Shown here in pieces: positions 35,131 through 46,600 of a stretch of DNA of 64,000 nucleotides (the stretch's first letter is position 1; each line of letters opens with the position of its first letter). The DNA comes from Zingiber officinale (Eukaryota; Streptophyta; Magnoliopsida; Zingiberales; Zingiberaceae): assembly GCF_018446385.1 (NCBI RefSeq), contig NC_056003.1, positions 22,813,198 through 22,877,197 of the forward strand. Direction: 5' to 3'. The position numbers and the translations under genes were made by a program. The notes below the pieces were generated by a model. It was not told the DNA's origin. It did no database searches and saw nothing but the letters and a program-made list of their open reading frames with translations.

Positions 35131-36930
35131 CTCCTACCCCAAATCATAAGTGGGGGGGCTCAATGCTCTCATATCTTTGAGACAATCCAAAAGAGGGATC
35201 CCTGACGTGCTACCACGCTGCGTCACGCTACCCATGAGTGGACCAGCGGAGCACTGACAGAGCAAACTGTCACACACCCTGCCTGATATACCACTAACCC
35301 ATGAGTGGTTATGTGTGCAGATCCATGAAACTGACGATGTGCTCAACAATAATGGAGCCAGCAATCGCACAGTATGTAATCATGTGATGATGCATGACAC
35401 TATGCATGAAGATCTTGACCATATATACCTCCATAAAATATGTACCAAAAATATACATGGATCAAACAGAAGATCTAGGTACATAGGTCAGATATGGTAT
35501 CAAATAAATCCGGTATATCCTATGACATGGTATGTCATTGCATTTATGATCATAAGTAATCTGAAGGTATAAACATGAATGCAAACAGGAAAAAATCAAA
35601 GCATGCACAGGAAATGGACAAATGACATACCGATGCAGATAAAAACATAATCATTACTATTTGTTAAAAATTACTATGCATATCAAATGACAAATCTAAA
35701 AGATAAATCAAGGTACTCGCCTCCAATCGAAAAGTCCAATCCGATCCAAATCTGACGTCGAGATACTCGTCTCGTGTCAAAATCTCGTGTCACCAATATA
35801 TACATTTTCATTTAACTACAACTCAAATGAATAGCTAAATAAAATCCTTAAGGCTAAATTAGGGTAAAACCCTAATCAATCTAACCATCTAGTAATCCGA
35901 TTTATCCCTAATTCAATACATATACCTAGGTTAACATAAATTACTAACCTATCTATCAATCATCGACAACAAGATCAAAACCCTATACCTTACCTAAATT
36001 CACAGTCGTGCTTGTTAATCCACACAAGGACTGTTGCTGCCAGCAAAAGTTAATTGCTGCTGTAACCCAAGAAAACCCACCGAACATCCCTTCCTGCTGG
36101 AATCCTTCACTGAACAAAACAGGAGGAGATCAAGAATCTAACCAAAATCCCAAATTTTCAACTAAGTAATCCCTTACCTTCAAGATCGGCAGAAATTAGA
36201 GAAGAGAGAACCAAGAATGGAGTCGCTCGATCCTAGCAGCGGCGGCTAGGGCACAAGGACGACGACAGCCGGCGCTAGGGCAGAGGGATCAAGGGTGCTG
36301 TTCGGGTCGAGGGACGACAGCGGCGTCGGCAGAAGAGAGGAAGAGGAGAAGCTCGTGTCGGCGTTGTTCCGTGCAGTGACGGCAGTGGAGCGACGCGATG
36401 GAAGAGGCGACACCTAGGGCATGACGAGGATGACGACTTTGGCTCGGCTGGTGCCAATCGCTCGGCAATCGGAGGAAGGGGCTCGGCTGGCGATGACTCG
36501 AGCGTCGCCGGAGTTTGGGCAGGGACGGAAGAGAAGAAAGGAAGGAAATGTCGCAATGTGGCTATGCAGAGACGAGAAGAGGAGAAGAAACAGCGGGGAT
36601 CAACGATGGCTTAAATCGCGAGGCGTACGACGGTTTTGCAGCGCCGGTTGGGAAGGGAGCGGTTAGGGCTTCGGCGTCGGGGGATCGGGAGGAAAGGCAC
36701 AGGGGAAAAAGAAAATAACGAAAAAAAGAAATAGAAAAAGAAAAGAAAAAGGAAAACTTAACTTTTCCTCATTTAAATTGATGTAGCCTAAACAGGCTTT
36801 CCCGGGGCCCAATTTTATCCCCGTAAACTCGTCCATACGATCTCCGAAAAGTTCCCGAAAAATTTCTAAAAATTCTAGAAAATTTTCTTATAGTTATTCG
36901 CCCTTTTTCGATATTTTATATTCTCCCACA
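35131..36930 (-). repeat. Remainder of the chromovirus 3' LTR
   Basis: This stretch continues the LTR that begins at 24269. On the minus strand it starts TGTGGGAGAATATAAAATAT near 36930. The GC-rich block 36230-36720 with short frames on both strands (for example 36275-36556) is LTR leader, not a gene. The total LTR length without the Copia insertion is about 2.7 kb. No other feature is visible. Confidence 0.65.
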
Positions 36931-37031
36931 CTAATAAAAATTTGGACCCCAAATTTTCGTTATCTACCATCAACAAGTACTAGCAACATATAAAGAGTAT
37001 AAATGTTGAACGGTAAATTAACTCACATACC

Positions 37032-37349
37032 TCAAGTGAAAAGGTGGGGGTATCGAGCTCGGATAGTATCCTCAAGCTCCCGGGTGGCCTCCTCATCCAA
37101 ATGATGCTGCCATCCGACTTTAACTAGTCGGATAGTCTTGCTCCGCAACTGACGCTCTTTCTGGTCCAGAATCCGTACCGGAACTTTCTCATAAGTGACG
37201 TCAGGATGAATGGGAACTGAGACATTTGTCGGCACATGTGTCGAGTCGGGTATGTATCTCCTCAGCATAGATACGTGGAATACGTCGTGGACACCTGCCA
37301 GGGACAGTGATAGTGCCAGACGATAAGCTACCGCTCCAATCCTCTCCAA
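37032..37349 (-). pseudogene. Chromovirus integrase C-terminus and chromodomain-like end
   Basis: The minus-strand frame includes RIGAVAYRLALSLSLAGVHD and FHVSMLRRY, the classic end of Gypsy integrases. A region with VKVGWQHHLDEEATRELED follows, matching the chromodomain-type tail that directs insertion in chromoviruses. It ends just before the LTR. The frame is open here, but a stop and frame changes around 37350-37620 cut it off from the integrase core. Confidence 0.8.
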
Positions 37350-38524
37350 GATCTAGAAAGGTCCAATGTAGCGCGGAGCTAGCTTACCTCTGAGGCCAAA
37401 TCTCTTCACCCCTTTTGTGGGTGAGACTCACAGAAATACATGGTCGTCTGTAGAGAACTTCAGGAGTCTCCGTCTCCGATCAGCATAACTCTTTTGGCGG
37501 TCCTGCGCTTCTAACATCCTCCGTCTGATAGTACGGACCAACTCTGCCTCATGCTGAGCTCTATGAGGCCCTAGTAACTGGGCCTCCCCAACCTCATCCC
37601 AGAGGGTGGGTGTCTAACAAGGCCTACCATACAATGCCTCAAACGGTGCCATCTGGATAGTCGAATGAAAGCTATTGTTGTAAGCGAACTCTACCAATGG
37701 CAAATGGTCCTCCCAACTATCTCCAAAATCCAATACACAAGACATCAGCAAGTCCTCTAGAGTCTGAATGGTCCACTCTGACTATCCATTTGTCTGCGGA
37801 TGGAAAGCTGTACTGAACGGAGCTGAGTGCCCAAGTCCTATTGCAGACTCTGCCAGAATCGGGACGTGAACCGTGGATCTCTATCCGAAATAATACTCAA
37901 AGGAACACCATGTAATATGATGATCTCCCGGCAATACAGATCTACCAATCGATCCAGGGAATCAGTCTCCCGGATCGCTAAGAAGTGCGCGAATTTGGTT
38001 AATCGATCAACGATTACCCAAATCGCGTCATGGCCTCGTCGTGTCCTAGGCAAACCCACCACAAAATCCATGGTAATGTGTTCCCATTTCCACTCAGGAA
38101 TAAGAATCCGCTGAAGTAATCTGACAGGTATCTGGTGCTCTGCCTTCACCTGCTGACAGACAAGACATCTAGCTACGAATTCCGTGATGTCTTTCTTCAT
38201 GTTGTTCCACCAGTAAGAACGCCTCAAATCTCGATACATGCGGGTCCCTCCTGGATGGATCGTAAATCGAGAGAATTGAGCCTCCTGAAGTAGCTCCTGT
38301 AAGACCGGGTGAGACTGAGGTACGCATAATCTGCCTCGGAAATATATAATACCCTCCTCATCTCGTGTGAACACGGTCTGCTGCCCGGAAGGTATATGGC
38401 TGTCAATGAACTGAAAATGCTGATCACCGGCCTGGGCCTCTCGGATCCTAGTCCTGATCGACGACTGAGCAATCATGGTAACCAGAATACCCTGCTCTGT
38501 CTGTCCCTGCTCCTGAAGGCCCAA
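37350..38524 (-). pseudogene. Chromovirus integrase core, broken
   Basis: The frame 37838-38524 encodes the integrase zinc region ([32 protein letters not shown]) and the start of the core ([25 protein letters not shown]). The [15 protein letters not shown] segment holds the second aspartate. Immediately after, near 37838, a stop interrupts it. The remainder to 37350 is readable only across frames. Confidence 0.83.
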
Positions 38525-39863
38525 CTCAGAGAAACCCTAAACTAAGTCGGTGACTGAAACTCGGTGGCAAGCCAAAGTCCCTCTAGACTTCCTGCTGAGT
38601 GCATCAGCAACCACATTAGCTTTCCCCGGGTGGTAGCTAATGGTACAATCATAATCCTTCAGGAACTCCATCCATCTTCTCTGTCGGAGATTAAGCTCCT
38701 TCTGGGTGAAAATATATTTGAGACTCTTATGCTTCGTGAGAATCTCAAAAGTAATGTCGTACAGATGATGCCGTCAAATCTTCAGAGCAAAAATAATAGC
38801 GGTTAACTCCAGATCATGAACTGGGTAGTTCTTCTCATGCTCCTTCAACTGTTGAGAAGCATAGGAGACTAGCATGCCGTGCTGCATCAGAACAACGCCC
38901 AAACCCTGAAGACACGCGTCGGTGTAGAGCACGAATCCATCCTCTCCAGCGGGCAAAACTAAAACTGGAGCCGACACTAATCTTCGCTTCAGCTCTGAAA
39001 GCTGGTGTCATAAGCTTCTGTCCAAGTGAACTTCACGCCTTTCCTGGTCAGGCTTGTCAGCGGCATAGCAATCCGGGAGAAACCCTCGACGAACCATCTG
39101 TAATATCCTGCTAGTCCCAGAAAACTGCGGATCTCCTGAACTGATTTCGGTTGCTCCCAACTGGTGACAGCTTCGATCTTTTGAGGGTCTACTGAAATAC
39201 CTCGGCTAGAGACAACGTGTCCCAGAAAACCGACTGAAGATAGCCAGAAGGCACACTTGCTGAACTTCGCATACAACTGATGTCGTCGAAGAGTCTCCGA
39301 GACTTTGTGAAGATGTTGTGCATGTTCCTCCTCGGAACGCGAGTAGACCAATATGTCATCAATGAAAATGATAACAAACTGATCAAGATACTCCAGGAAG
39401 ACGCGGTTCATCAAATCCATAAACACCGCTGGAGCATTGGTAAGCTCAAATGACATTACCAAAAACTCATAATGGTCGTATCTGGTCCGGAAAGCTGTCT
39501 TCTGAATATTTGATTCTTTGACTCTCAGCTGATGATATCCAGACCGCAGATTAATTTTAGAATGCACTGAGGTATCTCTGAGCTGATCAAATAAATCCTC
39601 GATCCGTGGTAAAGGATACTTATTTCTGACAGTCACTGCATTCAGCTGTCTGTAATCGATGCACAACCTCAGAGTACTATTTTTTTTCTTGACGAATAAT
39701 ACCGGAGAACCTCACGGAGAAGCAGTAAGGCGTATAAATCTCTTGTCTAAAAGCTCCTGAAGTTGAACTTTCAGTTCGTTCAACTCTTTTGGTGTCATAT
39801 GATAAGGAGCTTTCGATGTCGATGCGGTTTCCAGAATCAACTCAATAGTAAACTCCAAACAAT
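38525..39863 (-). pseudogene. Chromovirus reverse transcriptase and RNase H, 5' truncated
   Basis: From the truncation at about 39863, the minus strand gives [15 protein letters not shown], a stop before GSPVLFVKK, then [20 protein letters not shown]. The RT active site FIDDILVYS and the connection [18 protein letters not shown] (38989-39666) follow. RNase H starts in another frame at 38977 ([18 protein letters not shown]) and decays after 38774. The RT core itself has a long open frame, but the flanks are broken and nothing upstream of RT is present. Confidence 0.87.
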
Positions 39864-40619
39864 GGATAAGAAGGTAATTTATGAAAAGGATGTTAAAAGT
39901 TGACTATGCCAAATTGGTTTGTTTTATAATCTATATCCGATTTTATAAGACAACAAGGAACATATATATCTGATTGAATTGCAAAATGCCGTACACCTTA
40001 CTTCAGGTATGTACGTATACAACTCACGGTGATGTTCTAAGCAAGATTAAAAGTAATAGAATCAATCATTAGCCACCATTAATTTTCTGCACAATTAATT
40101 AAGTTGAAAGGAAAATGCTTTTGGTGCATGAATGAGAAGAATCTTTAAGCCATTTGCATGTATACATGTCAAGCTAAGGCTATCTAAATCTTGACCTTGA
40201 ATAAGAAGAAACCACACTTGGAATTCAATTAAAATTTGCATGCTTCACTGGCAAATATCCATTGAATCCTAAACCATGGAATACACGGAGGCTCCAATGA
40301 CAAGCAATCAGCTCTGAAAAGTCCTCTTGCAGCTAAGCAAAGTGACAAGAATTCACTGGACGAAAACTAGACGCTTAAATTATCTGATGACATCTTAGAT
40401 AATGATCTGATGAATCACATCCATGCACGCAGTCGCCATCAATGGCGCAAGCAGAGAGAACAATCTTAAAACAGAAAATAGCGGCTGAAATTAACGCCTA
40501 TTATAGTTCCTGAGGCAACGCTTGCACTCCACCACCAACCTTTGACCTTCAGTTTATTTATTCCGATCTCGACCCTTCACTTCTACTCCAGACTCCGGTG
40601 GTCGGATCTCGTCTCTAGC
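39864..40619 (+). promoter_or_regulatory. Upstream region of exopolygalacturonase
   Basis: This non-repetitive stretch separates the chromovirus breakpoint from the TATA box of the next gene. Positions 39945-40213 have an old duplicate at 17931-18212. I see no other gene. The close, truncated chromovirus places heavily repetitive DNA only about 840 bp from the start codon. Confidence 0.6.
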
Positions 40620-40626
40620 TATAAAT
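40620..40626 (+). promoter_or_regulatory. TATA box of exopolygalacturonase
   Basis: TATAAAT lies 78 bp upstream of the ATG at 40704, a normal spacing for a plant transcript with a short leader of about 50 bp. Confidence 0.75.
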
Positions 40627-40703
40627 CGATCCCCTCGCTCGAAGAGGCAGCACAGCAGATCTAATTTTCAAACGTTAATTTGCTAAGTTTAATCTCTCTG
40701 TAA

Positions 40704-42123
40704 ATGTATTCTTCTTCCATGATGGCACGAGCAGTGTGCTTGCTCCTCATCGCCCTCCGTCTTTCCCTTCTTGCAGCAGCCAGCTACAACGTAGTGGACT
40801 ACGGCGCGGTGGCCGACGGCCGCACCGACTCAGCCAAGGCCTTCCTGGCCGCCTGGTCGGCAGCCTGCGCCGCCAACAAGCCGGCGAGCATGTACGTTCC
40901 GGCCGGCCGGTTCATGGTCGGCCAAGCCACCTTCCAAGGTCCCTGCAACAACAGCGCCATCAGGGTCTTCATCGCCGGCACCCTCGTCGCTCCCTCCGGA
41001 TACACCGCCGCCGCCAACTGGTTGCGGTTCAAGTACGTCAACGGCCTGTCCGTCCTCGGCGGCATCATCGACGGCCGCGGCCAGACCTTTTGGGCGTGCA
41101 AGGAGGCCGGCCGGAGCTGCCCACAAGGCGCCACTGTAGCTAATCAACTACTTCGAGTGCATTCTGTTTTTTTTCCAATTAAAGTTTGAAATTAAAGCGT
41201 GAATTGGGTGCGTGCAGTCGCTGGCGATAGCGCTGTCGACGAACGTGGTCATCAGAGGATTGGCTTCCCACAACAGCGAGGTCTTCCACCTCTCAATCTT
41301 CGCCAGCAGCGGCGTGAAAATACAGGGCGCCAAGATCATCGCGCCGGGGGACAGCCCCAACACCGACGGCATCCACATCCAGAAATCGACAGATGTCAGC
41401 GTCGTCAGCACGGTGATAAAGACCGGCGACGATTGCATTTCCATGGGCGAAGGAACCAGCAACGTCTGGATCGAGAAGATTCATTGCGGCCCGGGACACG
41501 GCATCAGGTCATTGATTCGGCTCTCAATGATCAAATGCATGGTTTGATTTGTTTTTATATATAATGGTGGTTGAATCGTAAACGGTGCAGCATTGGGAGC
41601 CTGGGGGCGACGCCGTCGGAGACCAGAGTGCAGAACATCACGGTGACGGCGGTGACCTTTTCGGGGACGCAGAATGGGTTGAGGATCAAGACTTGGGGGA
41701 AGCCGAACGGCGGCTTCGTGGAGGGCGTCACCTTCTCCCACGCCGTCATGCAGAACGTGGGGTACCCGATCGTGGTCGACCAAAACTACTGCCCCGGCAA
41801 CGTCGACTGCCCCGGCCAGGTCCGTATAGATCTTCAAATCTCATCTCCAGTGCTTGATAGCTATCCAGGGATCAAATACAATTTTTGGTTTGACATTACA
41901 GAGCTCCGGAATCAGGATCAGCAAGGTCTCGTACATGGACATCCAGGGGTCGTCGGCGACGCCGGTGGCGGTGAAGTTCGACTGCAGTCCGACGAACCCA
42001 TGCAGGGGACTGGATTTGCGTGATATAAAGCTGACTTATTTGGGAAACAAGCAGGCGGAGGCCTACTGCAAGAATGCGCAGGGAAGCGCCGCCGGCACGA
42101 TGAATCCTCCCAGTTGCATTTGA
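40704..42123 (+). CDS. Exopolygalacturonase (glycosyl hydrolase family 28), four exons
   Basis: Exons 40704-41135, 41218-41507, 41591-41819 and 41902-42123 join in frame through GT-AG introns of about 82 bases to give 390 residues. Residues 1-27 form a signal peptide, so the enzyme is secreted to the cell wall. There it would remove galacturonic acid from the ends of demethylated pectin. All four family 28 signatures are present: NTDG (192-195), GDDC (214-217), GHGI (237-240) and RIK (272-274); the catalytic residues are the Asp in NTDG, the Asp pair in GDDC and the His in GHGI. The sequence resembles plant pollen-type exopolygalacturonases. An in-frame ATG at 40719 (residue 6) is an alternative start. 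No lesion is visible. The third codon position is GC-rich, which is common in monocot genes. Confidence 0.93.
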
Positions 42124-42499
42124 TGAACCCTCGTGAATAATGTAATAATTAAGTGATTATTTTGGAGCCTCGGCTTCATTTGTAGAAATGTAAGAAAGTG
42201 ATTCTAAAATATGTTGGAATTGTTTCGACCAAAAGAAAGAAACTAGTAACTTCGGGGGAAAACACAATACGTTGGTGCATTTTTTATAATTGACAAAATG
42301 ACAAGAGTACAAGATAAAACAAGATGGGGCAACAAGATGAATTCTACTTCCACAGCTCAAGAATCCCATTGGTTTCTAGTTCTTTACTGATCAGACAACT
42401 AAAACAGAGAAGACCTGCATGCCAATACTAAACACCACTATCATATAGCACCTGCATAACCTGATCGTTAACTTATTTCTTCCCAGCTCTTCCTTCTAC
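42124..42499. other. Convergent intergenic region
   Basis: The polygalacturonase and prefoldin genes end facing each other across this 376 bp. AATAATGTAATAAT near 42137 could serve as a poly(A) signal for the first. Nothing else stands out. Confidence 0.6.
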
Positions 42500-42940
42500 T
42501 CAGCTTGCAGGACCTACAAGAACCCCCTGTGCGGAGCCTTCTTTCTGGCTAGCATCCTCCTTGGTCTCACTATCCGCCTTTCTTATCTTAATCTTATACT
42601 TCAACTCGAACTCTGCAATCTCCTTTTTCTTCTTCTCTAATGCCTCGTTGAGGCGAGCGATGACCTCTTCGAGACCTTCCTTGTTACGCTGAACAGCAGG
42701 GAGGACTTCATTGATCGTTCTCTCGACCAGCACGCCACCAACCATTCGGTAGCAGCGTCTTGATGGATCCAGTGGTTGAATTGCCCCAATTACAAGAGAG
42801 TGTTCACTTACTTCCATCTCTAGCTCAGTGATCTTTGAGTAAATTTGGTTAACTTCTGTGCGCATGTTGGCATATGTGTTTAAAATTAGTTGTTCATTCA
42901 TCTGCAGCTCCCGACTGTCACTGCCAGCTCTGCTCGCCAT
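42500..42940 (-). CDS. PFD2: Prefoldin subunit 2
   Basis: The 146-residue protein matches beta-type prefoldin subunits throughout. An N-terminal helix (about 14-50, NEQLILNTYANMRTEVNQIY) is followed by the conserved beta-hairpin block AIQPLDPSRR (53-62) and GGVLVERT (68-75). A long charged C-terminal helix (about 80-125, VIARLNEALEKKKKEIAEFE) and a tail ending QGVLVGPAS complete it. Prefoldin is a cytosolic hexamer that hands unfolded tubulin and actin to the CCT chaperonin. I chose the MASRAG start at 42940. The longer open frame to 43009 runs through a likely splice acceptor (ACACAG just before GAGGC at 42946) and has no similarity to the family. The coding part is one exon with no lesions. 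Confidence 0.93.
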   Translation of the reverse strand: MASRAGSDSRELQMNEQLILNTYANMRTEVNQIYSKITELEMEVSEHSLVIGAIQPLDPSRRCYRMVGGVLVERTINEVLPAVQRNKEGLEEVIARLNEALEKKKKEIAEFELKYKIKIRKADSETKEDASQKEGSAQGVLVGPAS

Positions 42941-42959
42941 GCCTCCTGTGTAATGCATT

Positions 42960-43957
42960 GCAGGCGATATGAGAGACAAATACATAAAGCTGGGCATGCG
43001 AATATTCACAAGAAACTAAGATGAGAGAAGAAAGAGTACACATGCAGAAATAAACGAAGGATTTGTTGGAAAGTGAGGGAAATCATCTCAGCTTTGGTCG
43101 TAAGCTAAGGGAAAGCCTTGCAGGACTCTCACCTATTTCTTTTTGTTTACATGCTAAGCTATGGTTCATCAACTCGTTTATGCATGCAGAACGATGGCTG
43201 CATCGAGCAAACCTTAAGCCCTGAAATAAGTAATTATGACCAATGGACTTAGACTGATTGCAGTCAATGCGGGGATTTGTTTGACATTTATACCAGAAGC
43301 ATATTGAAATTAATTCCCATATTCTTCTAATAATTTAAAATACTCAAGAATATAATGAGAATAAATAAAGGAAGGATAACTAGGTGAAAATGTAACACAA
43401 TATAGGAAATGAGATGAGAAGTAGAATGACTGCAAGTACCATTTGGAGAGTAAGAGGAAAATTAAAATAAGAGGTCGAAGCAGGAATAGAGAGTGGCGTT
43501 AGTCAAGCAATGGAGTCGTATGGTTGTTCTATTCCAGGTCCATAATAGTGGAGATTCTGTTGCTGATAGTCTTGCAGGAGAATGTAATGATATGGATAAA
43601 GCAATAAGTGGAAGCATTGTTGTTGATAGTCTTGCAGGAGAACGTAATGGACAAATGTGCAGGAACTAGAAGTTTCAAACTTACAAGTAGATAAGGATTT
43701 CAAACGGAATGGAATTGACTCAAATCAATAAAGGTAGGTTAACATCAGTAGAAATAGATATATGTTATAACTATAGAGAGTAGCAACTATACTCATCATG
43801 CAACTAAGAGTGGTCAAAAGAAAGACATGTTTAAGTTCTCTAGTTGATAGTTTCTCTCTACTGGTAGATGAGAGATAAAACAAGTACACCAAAATACTAA
43901 ATTGAATCAAAACTTACATAGAAATAACTCAAAATGTATAACCAACTTCTCCTAGCA
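42960..43957. other. Noncoding sequence upstream of prefoldin
   Basis: About 1 kb of AT-rich sequence. It includes two near-identical 30-base stretches with ttgatagtcttgcaggagaa (near 43562 and 43623). I see no gene. Confidence 0.6.
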
Positions 43958-44070
43958 TATTTTACTAGTAAGAGTATCTCTAATAATGTTTTATTAGCAT
44001 AAATTCTGGTGAAACCATCACAGTTAGAGGAAAGAACGGTTCTTGCTCATCCTAGTAAGATCAACACAAT
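43958..44070. repeat. Left copy of a 113 bp direct repeat flanking a Copia element
   Basis: This matches 50839-50951 with about eight differences. It abuts the shortened 5' LTR of the Copia element; the right copy abuts its 3' LTR. This is far longer than the usual 5 bp target duplication. Confidence 0.85.
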
Positions 44071-45810
44071 ACACAACAATTATGTTATTAAAGAATTAAA
44101 CCCCAATTAAGTGATCTAATGTGTAATACATGAAGGGGGGATTTAGCTTATTGAATGTGGATTCCAGTGTGTTGATTTGTTAATTCAGTTCATTAACATT
44201 AATGAGTTGTTAATGATGAATGGAGTTTAAGGTGGATGGTCTTTGCAAGATGGACTTGGTATATAAGGAAGAAGTTTCCTTTGAGTTGGGCATCTTGAAT
44301 CAAAAGGATTTTTGGTTGCTTCTTCGTTGGACTCTTATCCGTTGAAACCAAGCGAAGATTGCTGCCCAAAGACTTCCACTACATTGCAGGAATCAACTAC
44401 GGTGATAAGTAAGATCGATGACTTTTGAGATAGATTAAGGTTAGCCCATTGTTAGCCATTGTTTCGGTTTCAATTTTAGCCTTAAAAGTTAACAATAGCT
44501 AGATCATGTTATTGATGCATTATATAGTTAAATTTCGATGTATCGCTATTACTTTCTATTGGTATCAGAGCTTAAAATTAGCTTATCGTTGGAAAATGTG
44601 CATTGTTCTGTAATCCATTGTGGAAACTTGGATTGATGCATATTTGTTGAATGTAGTTTGTATAGGTTAGGATTTAACCTATGGATTGAGTTTTTCACAT
44701 TATCCGTGAGAACGCGATTGACGCAGCGATTTTAGGATTTTTTTAGTTGAAAAATTGCATTCAGAAAACCAAGTTTTCAACTTCCAATCAATTGGTGAGA
44801 AATAGGCACAAATTTAGGCACTCCTAAATCGACTGACCAGATAGATTGATGTGTACCAATCGATTGCCATAAACACCAATCAATTGTGATGCCCAAAATT
44901 GCACATAGAACAATCCGGATTCAATTGGGTAGATCGATTATTCACCAATCAATTGGTAAACCTAGGATTAAGCGCAAAAGGTTTCCAAATTGATTGGGTC
45001 GATCGATTGGTTAACACCAATAGTTTGTTGAGCCTGGTTAGAAAAAGAAGGTCACAGAATCAATTGTGTCAATCGATTGGTTTACACCAATTGATTATTA
45101 TTCGCTGGGTTGTCCATAGAAGATTTCCGAATCGATCGGTGGGATTGATTAGTGAACATCAATCGATTGTTGTGAGGCGCCAATTGATTGGTGTAGATGA
45201 ACTCACGAGCAGAAGCCTTTCAACAGTTGAACAATCGATTGCCATTACCATGTCTTGGAATTGACACATGAGGTGTGTCAATCGATTGCAGCTTGAAGGC
45301 AAATAGGCAATCAATTGATAAGAGTATCAATCGATTGGTAGCGGATACCAATCAATTGATAACTGATTAACTACGTTTTCAGCAGTTGTCCAATATCTTT
45401 CTTCGCACTTCTACTTAGTCAAGCCAATACTATTAGATGTATATTCATGCTAAAGATGGTTGGATCAAAGAAAAATCATTTTTTATGTTGGATATATATT
45501 TAAGGAAGCTCACAAATCTAGTTTAGCTTCTAAGACATGCGCATAGTGTGTTGGCCCAAAGTAAGACGCACTATGTGGCCGATTAGGAATATTGTAAGTG
45601 GTAGTTGGAAACATAAACTAAGGAGACGTATACATAAAGTTAATCATGCGCACGATATCGGTCCAAAGAAAAGCGTAACGTGTAGCGGATGAAGTTATAA
45701 GCTGTTTAGAGGGTACCACTAGCAAATTACATATTTTGTTTGTTGCATTTTGTTAATGTAATGTTACTGCAAAACTATAAAGATACATGTTTTGTTTAGT
45801 AAATTGAGTT

Positions 45811-46600
45811 ATGTTCTTTGCTTTTATATATGTAATCCTCTTAATGTCTGCTAATTTAAACATCCTCATGCATGCTGGTACAAACTATGGACAATGGAAA
45901 GAGTATATTATAGTTTTATTAGGCTGTATAAATTTAGACTTTGTATTTAGGCATAATTGTCCTGCACCTTTGACTAGTAATTCCACTGCAGATCAAAAAG
46001 TTAAGAAGTATACCTTTCTTGAGACACAATGTTAAAACCTTCATTATGAAATTAGGTGACCAATTTATCTCAAACAAAAAGATTGAGAGTACTACACTTC
46101 TTACAAAGCTAGTGTCCATGCGGTATAACGGGAAAGGTAACATTAGGGAGTACATCAACGATATGTCGAATTTATTTACAAAGCTTAAGACATTAAAGTT
46201 GGAAATGTTTGAAAGAGTACTTGTGAACCTAATCCTAATCTCTCTGCCTACAGTTCACTACACTAAAAAGGAGAAGTGGATACTAAATGACCTTATAGCT
46301 CAGTCTGTATAAGAAGAGAGATTAAGGTATGATACATCTAATAGTGCTCACTTTACATCCTCATCTTGAAATTCGAACAAGACAAAAAAAAAGAAGGGAT
46401 AAAAGTAAGAGTAGAGATAAACAACTTGCAATAACAGGGCTTAAGACATAAGGTGCAAAAGCAACAAGATCCGAACCCAACTTGTTTCTTTTGTAAAAAG
46501 AAAGGGGATTGCCCCAGATACGTCAACTCGTGTCTCAAGAAAGGTATACTTCTTAACTTTATCAGTTCAGAACTCAACCTAACTATTGTACCTAATAACA
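45811..46600 (+). pseudogene. Copia gag remnant
   Basis: Broken frames show NILMHAGTNYGQWKEYI and FIMKLGDQFISNKKIES, like the UBN2-type gag of Copia elements. A damaged zinc knuckle follows near 46480-46530 (NPTCFFCKKKGDC-like, spacing disturbed). The frames do not join. Confidence 0.7.

Larger units (their letters stand above)
24269..39863 (-). mobile_element. Truncated chromovirus (Ty3/Gypsy, Tekay-like), minus strand
   Basis: Once the Copia insertion at 25214-35125 is removed, this is a 3' LTR (24269 to about 36930, ends TGTCAC... and ...CCACA on the plus strand) followed rightwards by chromodomain, integrase, RNase H and RT read on the minus strand. The copy breaks off at about 39863, upstream of the RT fingers. 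Protease, gag and the 5' LTR are therefore missing. Stops and frameshifts separate the pol domains. Tekay assignment rests on the chromodomain-bearing pol and is not tested. Confidence 0.87.

Noticed and set aside
36275-36718. GC-rich frames on both strands resembling a gene start
   Set aside because: They fall inside the chromovirus LTR leader and have no family similarity.
40736-41143. Long alternative frames across the polygalacturonase gene, such as 40736-41143 and 40799-41134
   Set aside because: They are shadows of the GC-rich coding exons; only the family 28 frame has motifs and splice continuity.
42941-43009. Longer prefoldin start at 43009
   Set aside because: The extra 23 residues have no similarity to prefoldins and the stretch crosses a good splice acceptor, so the start at 42940 is preferred.
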